A DNA stretch of 64,000 nt from NCBI GenBank assembly GCA_009809945.1, contig WTPW01000356.1:351271-415270 (forward strand). Direction: 5' to 3'. A model generated the notes under the pieces. The model ran no database searches. It saw nothing but the letters and a program-made list of their open reading frames with translations, and was not told the DNA's origin. The translations under genes were made by a program, and so were the position numbers. The stretch is from Gigaspora margarita (taxonomy: Eukaryota; Glomeromycota; Glomeromycetes; Diversisporales; Gigasporaceae). Shown one piece after another: positions 57,225-64,000 of the stretch (positions are counted from its first letter, which is position 1; every line of letters begins with the position of its first letter).

Positions 57225-58413
57225 GCTTATGTTTATTTAAAAAAAATAAAGCGAAAAAATTCAAGTAAATCTATCAATTACGTAATTATATTACATTTAT
57301 ATACAATAAAATATAGAAACAACTTAAATTATATCTAGAAATGATTTGACTTTTGAAGTTAGACATTAATCATTATGTAGCACCATGGTACCAAACTGCA
57401 TACACCCAGTTTCATTCTTAGAGCCAGTGTTAAAGTTCTAATGTTCTCAGTGTTCTCAATAATATTACTATAATTTCGAGTCCACAAAATTTAAAATTAT
57501 GTTCATATTTTAGAACAATTTGAAAACATAAAATTTGGAATTTTATAATAAAAAATAATTTTTGAGAACACTAAAAATTTTCTTTTGAGAACGTTAAAAT
57601 ATTTTTCAAAGACATAAAATTTAAGTTTATGTTTTTAGAGAACAAAAAAAAATTTTCAAATCTTTTTCACTGCTTAGGGCTACAGTATTTTAAACTAATT
57701 TTGACGCAAGGCATTGCAGTTTCTCCGATAGTTCCACTATAATACAAATCACTGATGATTTCACCTTTGTAAATTATTTCATCTCCTCCTATATGGAATT
57801 CATCATCATTATCACTACAAATTTATTAAAGTAATTATTAAAATCTATCACATTACGAACCAATATGAACCTTGAATTGTCATAACATAATTTTAAATTG
57901 TCCTTATAATAATGTAAATTTACTAGTACTCGATTTTTTATTTGGTTTGATATATGAGTTAAATGGATAAATATTAAATAATTTACTGCCTCCCCACTCG
58001 TATTTGAAAACCTTTTCCAAAACCTTCAAATTGAAACGGGCTTGTAAATTTATTATATTCGAGATAACTGATATGCTCTTTTGATATGTTTGAATGTACG
58101 CTATTTATTTGGTGTGACTCTTAATTTTAAGAGTAAAAAAAAATAGCTTTAATAAAGGAAAGGAGAAATTCGTTGACGATGAAATCACTAATCCTGCCAA
58201 AAAATTTCAACCGATTTAATTGGTTAATTTTCACGTGAGAATTCCAAAAATCAACCAATTAAATGAATGCCCTCCCATGACCGCAGTTACGGAAACCAAT
58301 GACTGCTGTACAATTATAGTGCATAACCTTACAGTTTGTGTCCCATAACATAGAATATATAAAATCAGTAAATTATTATTTAGTCGAATAATAAAATTTT
58401 AAACTTGACTAAA
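57225..58413. other. spacer and upstream region of G4
   Basis: Non-coding flank shared with 40.3-41.1 kb. The block at 58308-58322 reads TACAATTATAGTGC where the other genes have TACTACCATAGTGC. Confidence 0.6.
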
Positions 58414-59963
58414 ATGTTATTAAAATTTTTTGAAAAACTTTCAAATAAATAATTATCTTGAACTTATTGATGATAAGAGGATTTTGACATAATCATTAAT
58501 GTTGGCGAATACCAAATGCAAAAACATTTCAGGCACATTCAGCAATTTTAAGATGCAAATCTTTATATTTTCGCGAAGAATTGAAGAATATCGGTAAAGA
58601 TGAGAATAATATCAAAACGTTTAATTTAAAGCATGTTTATATCCAACTTTTGAAGTTATTATCAAGTGATTGTTTATGATGTATTATAATTTATATTATG
58701 CCACAAGAAATAATCTAAAATATTAATAAATTTTATACAAAGATATATATATGGAGGAATATTTTTACTTGAGCAACATGATTCATCATTTATTTTTGAG
58801 CTCATGCTTATTGCTTACGAGTTTCTTTTTGATGAATTGGCCAAGCAACTTCAAACTCACTTAATTGAAAAGGAAGCTCATTGACTTCGTTTACATTTAA
58901 TAATATTTATCAAAAAAGTTTCCAGAATAATAAACTTCAAGATTTACAAAACTGGTGTAACGATATTGTGGTAAAATACTCTAATAAGATTTTTGATTCT
59001 GAAGAATTCTTCAAACTTCAAGAAAACGCTTTAATCTCACTTATTAGTCGAGACGATTTACAAATGGAAGAAGTAAAAATTTGGAATTACATCATTAAAT
59101 GGGGAATTGCACAAAATCCTGGTTTACCGTCCGATCCTGAAGATTGGTCTAATGAGAATTTTTCAGCTTTAAAAACCACTTTACAAAATTGCTTGCCTCA
59201 CATCCGTTATTTTCAAATGTCTGATAATGTTATTATTAAAAATGTATAACCTTATCAACGATTTTTGAAAAAAACTTTGGAACAATATTATGAGAAATAT
59301 ATGACAAACGAACCAATATCTTTTACTGTTCTTCCTCCTCGAATAATTTTAGAACCAACATTACCGACTAGAATTTTAGAACCTTTTTCAAATGTTATTA
59401 ATGAAACACATGCAGCAGAAATTGCTTCATGGATTTATAAGAAAGATGATAAGTATTAGTAACGGATAATCCATATGAATTTAAATTACTTCTTCGTGGA
59501 AGCAGAGATGGGTTTACTTTGTGTTAAGTTTGGAATTTATGCGATAAGAAAACACATCTTGTAGTAGTTATGAAGGTTAAGGCACTGACGAAATTCTTGG
59601 TGGTTATAATCCTGTTGGTTGGGTTATATAAAATAATTTTCTCGGTGAATATAAATATTGTAAAGATAGTTTTATTTTTTCATTGAAAAATGGCAATATT
59701 CAAAATTCACTTTTAAGTCGTGTTAAAAAACCAGAAAATGCAATTAGCTGCTTTTCTTTTTGTGGTTCAATTTTTGGTGGGAAATATGCTGGCCTTGCCA
59801 TGTATTGTAATTTTAATCAAGTTCACGGATGTTTGACATATCAAGAAAGCGCATATGAAAAACCAATTAGAAATGCAGCTACATACATACCATCGTATGA
59901 AACTACAAAAATCATTTTTTTTCAATAGAAGAATATGAAATATTTCAAATAAAAAAATCCTAA
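58414..59963 (+). pseudogene. G4: BTB-BACK-TLDc pseudogene
   Basis: Full-length by position but broken. Exon 1 has a 4-bp gain (TCAAATAAATAATTATC) and single-base losses (GATGATAAGAGG; GAATACCAAATG). The donor GTAAGT has become GTGATT and the acceptor region reads ACAAAGATATATAT. In exon 2, GCTCATTGACTTCG turns a conserved Trp into a stop, TTTACATTTAATAAT loses a base, and further stops and shifts occur near 59247, 59458, 59525 and 59925. Remaining blocks are clear: LQDLQNWCNDIVVKYSNKIF, THAAEIASW, SIFGGKYAGLAM. Closest to G2, with which it shares the downstream flank. Confidence 0.9.
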
Positions 59964-61985
59964 AAGTATACATTATTAATTAATCGCATAGTAAATAGCA
60001 TTATCTGTTATTAACATTATTAATGAAATATTTACCAAAATGTTTAGTTCAAAATATATATACAATAAATGTGGATAATAGTATTATCAGTTGACATTTT
60101 TTATAATGAATCAATTTTACAAGTTGTTTTTTCTTCCGTCACCCATATATTAGACTTGCTTAATTCATGAATTTTGTTTGAGTAGCACGAATTCAATCGC
60201 TATTTGTTTATCAATTAAAACTCTAGTAGTGCAATTTCTTCCATAGATCTGTTATGCATCATTTTTGATTTGGATCTTTGTCTTGATGATGGCCTTAAAT
60301 TCAAGGAAAACCCCAATTATTAATTGGCGTAATTCATTTTTCAATCTTTGCAAATTGAACAAGACTATAGCGATTATTAATGCAGATCATGAGACTTAAT
60401 GTGATAAACTATTGATGTTATATAATAAGATTTATATATTTATCAACGTTTGTAATAAATTTAGTCTTTCTTGACGAGGGCCTTAAATTCCACCACTTTT
60501 GATCTAACAAAGCGAATTACGTCATCACAAAATCAATAAAAATAACAATAATAATAATGGTAACGATGTAATTAATAATTAATAATAATGCTAAAATTTT
60601 AATCGTCAAATTATTTTTGAAAATAAAAATAACAAAAATCTCCATATTACTTTGTGAAAATACTGAACTCAATTTTGCAAAATTACTTTCGTGAATACAA
60701 TGAACTCATAAAACATTACTTTCACGAAACATTGAACTAAATAACTTTCGTCAAATTATTATCGTGAAAACATTGAAAAAATATTCTCACCAAATTACTT
60801 ACGTGAAACAAATTTATTGAATTCATAAAATTTTTTTTAAATACAGTCAATAATGTTTAAATAATGTTTAAATTATGGATTATTTTTAAAAATATACATT
60901 ATTACTATATTAGCTGTAATTTAATGATTTTATCTTATGGAATTTTTGGTTCAGTATTAAAACAAGATGAAACATTTAGCTATCAATAAAAATTACTTGT
61001 TCGATTATAAATCTTATTTAAATACATGCAGCCGAGAAAATAAATATTTAATACTTAGACTGTCTTATAAGTTCTATGTTTGGTGTAATTATTAAATATT
61101 ATCGGTAGCTCAAGGAACCAATTCTATTTGTGCAATTTTTGTAAGAATATTTAATCGAACGCATAAGGTTACTTATAAAAAGCTTTTAAATTTATGAGAG
61201 TCACCAAACATTAGTCTAAATAGCGAAAATTTATTTAATGAAATTTTAATAAGTATGTGGCTACTACGAAACAAACATTCGCAAAAAATTTATTAAAAAT
61301 TATTTAGTAAGTATGTAACTATCACGAAAAGAACATTCACAAGAAAAATATTTTGGCGCAAAAAAAAAAAAAAAAAATTTAATAAAAAAAATTATAAAAT
61401 TAATTACAATTATTATAAGAGACAGTCATAAATCTTATCCTATAAATTAAGTGTGGCATGATTTTTAGAATTAAAATAAAATGTTTGGATGCATATTAAG
61501 TGAGTTTGGTAAAATACATGTTAAATTTATTTTATTTAGGATAGCTAATTATGTTATCTTTTTATATAAAAAAATAAACCGTTAAATTTATTTGATTTTT
61601 TTTATACGCTTTGGCAATGTTGCCAAGGGACGCCATTGACGTTTGTAAATAGCTGAAGCTAAATAAGGTTTAATTAAAGTTAGTATTAGACTTATTAGTT
61701 AATTATTTACTCTTATACTAGGAAACAGAAACTGTTGAGGTCCAGAGCCTTAATATCTAAATTTAATTCTAACTTCAGAAATATTATAAAATCGTTATTC
61801 TTTTATTAATGTTATTTAACAAAAAAGATTTTTCTAATAAAAAAATTATTCTTTTATTAATTTTATTTAACAAAAAAGTTTTTTTTATAAAAAAATTACT
61901 TAACAGATTTATATATTTTATTTAATGGAATTTTTTTTGGACCTATTTAAGAAATTTGATTATTTATTCAATATACTTTTCTATA
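59964..61985. other. downstream flank of G4
   Basis: Non-coding, nearly identical to 42637-44635. Confidence 0.65.
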
Positions 61986-61987
61986 TG

Positions 61988-62181
61988 TAGTCGACTCTGT
62001 ATAACGAGCTTTCTATAACGAACTCCGGATATATTTAAGGAGATTTAATTTTTATATTATACATATAATATAAAGTTCTTTATAAAAAAAAATCGTCATG
62101 AGCTTTAATAAAATAGAGTAATTTTATATAATAATTGTTTCCGAACTATCAGCTTGTTGTAGAGAAGTCTGCTATTTTTTT
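61988..62181. mobile_element. mariner/pogo-type MITE (copy 2)
   Basis: Same as 44639-44832 (GTCGACTCTGTATAACGAGC); duplicated together with its surroundings. Confidence 0.7.
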
Positions 62182-62524
62182 TATGACAACAAAAGTAATG
62201 TTAAATATTAATAAATAAAAAAAATTTTTCTACCTATGAAAATAAAAATAAGTTTTGGAAGTTTATTTAAGTAATAAAGGATTTAATAGATAATATATGT
62301 GGGTAAGTAACCGTAATAATCAGCAATCAGTTTTTTTCTCATCTGCAACGTTCACATACGTACAGTAATAATTTAACCAATGAACATGTTCATTAACACA
62401 CTGTACATATGTACTTACACATGTACTACAATACAGTAATTTAGTTAATCTGAGATCTGCTCGAACACTTAATTTAGTACTTATACAAAACTATATATAT
62501 TTAAATGTTAATCGCTTACAAAAA

Positions 62525-62670
62525 AAATTTAGAATTAAAATCCATATATAAACCGGATTACAATCCAGATGTCTAATATATATCCGTTTATAAAATTCGG
62601 ATTGATAAAAAATGAAACAGGATGTCTATCCGGAGATCCGGTTATATATCCGGATCCAAGCACTAAATAG
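62525..62670. repeat. cluster of ATCCGG/CCGGAT words
   Basis: AAACCGGATTACAATCC and GATCCGGTTATATATCCGG with several ATCCGNTTATA words form a weak inverted structure close to the 3' end of the kinase gene. It may be a short MITE; ends are not defined. Confidence 0.4.
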
Positions 62671-62729
62671 TTATATGTAAAGTAGTTTGAATAAGTTGCT
62701 ACTTTAAATGCAATATAAATACAAATAAT

Positions 62730-64000
62730 TTAAGATTCAGTAATATTAAGCTTAATTTGACCAGAATCAGCTTGAGACGACAAATCTAAAAAATTGTTTT
62801 TAAATAAGTTCTTAAAGTATAATATTAATATATTAGTTGAAAAAAATAAATACCTTTAATTGCATTTGAAATTAATTTTGTACTAATAAGTTTGCTAGTA
62901 TACATTTCATCTGAATGATTTGATATTGGCAATGATTTAATAATTTTATCAGCGTCTAAGAATTGCTTTTTAATTTCATCATTATNAAGCCATTNCTNTA
63001 TTNTATNNNAAATGNCATAGGCTNNAGGCCGTTTTTTTGGATCAGAATCCATGCATTGCTTTGCCAATTTAATATAACATTCAGGAGTTTCAGGAGCAAT
63101 CTCAGGTCTCTCTCCTTTAATAATCTTAACAGCAAGTTTTGTATCAAACATGTGACCATCAAAAGGTCTTGGTCCAGTTGACATTTCTGCCATAATAATA
63201 CCAAACCCATAAATATCTGCTTCTTTTGTAAATTGCTGCTNACCTGATAAAACTTCAGGAGCAACATAAGGCATAACTCCATAAATCTCATTTTTTGAAA
63301 CTAATTCATCTAATTTTTTAGATAATCCTAAATCTGCGATATAAGATANATTTTTATCATTATCTTGATCTTGCAAAATATTACCACTATGAAAATCAGC
63401 ATGGATATATTTTNCATAAGTATGAATTCTACCTAACTCNNGNGAAATATCTTTAAGTATAAGCAATTTAGCCTGCCACATAAGCTTATCAAAATTGTTT
63501 TTTAAATATTTATGAAGACTGCCATTATTAGCATACTGAAATACTATAAAGTATTCTTTTGTTTCTGCATTTTGAGTTATTCCATATATTGCAAGTTTGG
63601 TATTATAATATTGTATTTTACATGCCATTAGACTTTTAAACTTTAAGTTTTAAAATGACAAATTTGGTTCAATAAATAACTATTAAAAAAAAATTAAAAA
63701 AAAACAATAAATTAACTTACTTCTTTTAAAGGATCAAAATTGTTTTCCTTAGAACTAGTCAATGTCTTGAGTGCAACAGTGCTATTTGATTCTCGTGATC
63801 TTTTATGAGAATCATCAACTTTAATTTCTTCAACTTTTCGTATACCATCCAACCAGATTGCTGAATATACAGAACCAAACCCTCCTTTTCCAATTTTTTT
63901 AATCTCAGATAATCTGTCAAATGGAATCCATTCGATTGCATTTTCATAATTCCTGTTTCTAAGTTGGAACAATTTCATGCAATCATCAATATCTTTATTT
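62730..64000 (-). CDS. TKL-type protein kinase, partial (5' end outside the window)
   Basis: Three exons on the minus strand: 63721 to beyond 64000, 62854-63640 and 62730-62785. The introns are 80 bp (63641-63720) and 68 bp (62786-62853). The frame is open to the window edge (NKDIDDC before MKLFQLR), so the start is outside. Kinase features in order: glycine loop IGKGGFGSVYSA, VALKTL with the VAIK-type lysine, hinge FQYANNGSLHKYL, catalytic loop HADFHSGNIL (Ala in place of the usual Arg), DLGLS in place of DFG, YGVMPYVAPEVL, DIYGFGIIMAEMSTGPRPFDG, and LAKQCMDSDPKKRP. The short last exon gives DLSSQADSGQIKLNITES and a stop. Several Ns fall in subdomains VIb-VII and near the C-terminus, so no break there can be judged. 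Such kinases form a very large family in Rhizophagus; substrate unknown. Confidence 0.88.

Larger units (their letters stand above)
29600..62520. repeat. nested tandem duplication of a BTB-TLDc gene unit
   Basis: Order relic-gene-relic-gene-relic-gene-relic-gene. Start-to-start distances are R1-R3 16253, G1-G3 16779, R2-R4 16001 and G2-G4 17319 bp. Shared junctions support the pairing: R1 and R3 both have exon 2 cut into by the same TTTTGACCTCATTAAATGC block, and G2 and G4 share about 2.5 kb of nearly identical downstream sequence including a TA-type MITE (44.64 and 61.99 kb). The unit pair probably duplicated about 17 kb at once after an earlier 8-9 kb duplication. Confidence 0.85.

Noticed and set aside
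63600-63640. Alternative kinase splice acceptor just before TCTAATGGC
   Set aside because: It would put the next exon out of frame with an immediate stop; the acceptor one motif upstream (TTTAAAAGTC start) keeps the frame.

Overview
This is AT-rich, repeat-rich nuclear DNA of a filamentous fungus, most likely an arbuscular mycorrhizal fungus (Glomeromycotina, Rhizophagus-like). Three things point there: tandem BTB-BACK-TLDc genes, a TKL-type kinase with the catalytic signature DFHSGN and the later motif MAEMSTGPRPFDG, and short introns of 68-80 bp with GTAAGT or GTATTT donors. The species call is inference. The window is draft assembly: it has a 495-bp gap near 1 kb, a 19-bp gap near 12.5 kb and scattered Ns.

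From 1 to 29 kb I find no intact gene. This part is a layered deposit of transposons and satellites: minisatellites (43-bp, 46-bp, 12-bp and 9-bp units), hAT-like elements with 8-bp target duplications, TA-flanked and TTAA-flanked MITEs, giant foldback palindromes, three tRNA-headed SINEs, the C-terminal end of a dead MULE transposase (about 21.9-22.6 kb, minus) and a fossil Ty3/gypsy integrase region (about 10.3-11.6 kb, minus). Many insertions are nested, and several can be verified inside the window because an empty site is present elsewhere in it.

From 29.6 to 62.5 kb lies one gene cluster built by nested tandem duplication. Its order is R1-G1-R2-G2-R3-G3-R4-G4. Each G is a two-exon BTB-BACK-TLDc gene (33.4, 41.1, 50.2 and 58.4 kb) and each R is a decayed copy of the same gene, mostly the BTB first exon (30.3, 39.9, 46.5 and 55.9 kb). 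R1/G1 resembles R3/G3, and R2/G2 resembles R4/G4, at spacings of 16.0-17.3 kb, so a relic-plus-gene unit duplicated first and the pair of units duplicated later. G1 and G3 encode complete 489-residue proteins. G2 has two small frame breaks and G4 is a multiply broken pseudogene. A 14-bp block, TACTACCATAGTGC, lies 74-107 bp upstream of the start codon in G1, G2 and G3 and is degraded in G4. Transposons that entered single copies after duplication (for example a 1.55-kb hAT-like element in R3 and a foldback plus SINE downstream of G1) mark the order of events.

The right edge (62.7-64 kb, minus strand) holds most of a protein kinase gene whose 5' end lies outside the window. BTB-TLDc proteins are usually substrate adaptors for cullin-3 ubiquitin ligases, and expanded BTB and TKL-kinase families are a hallmark of these fungi. 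Nothing in the window links the kinase to the BTB genes functionally. I found no tRNA, rRNA or CRISPR locus.
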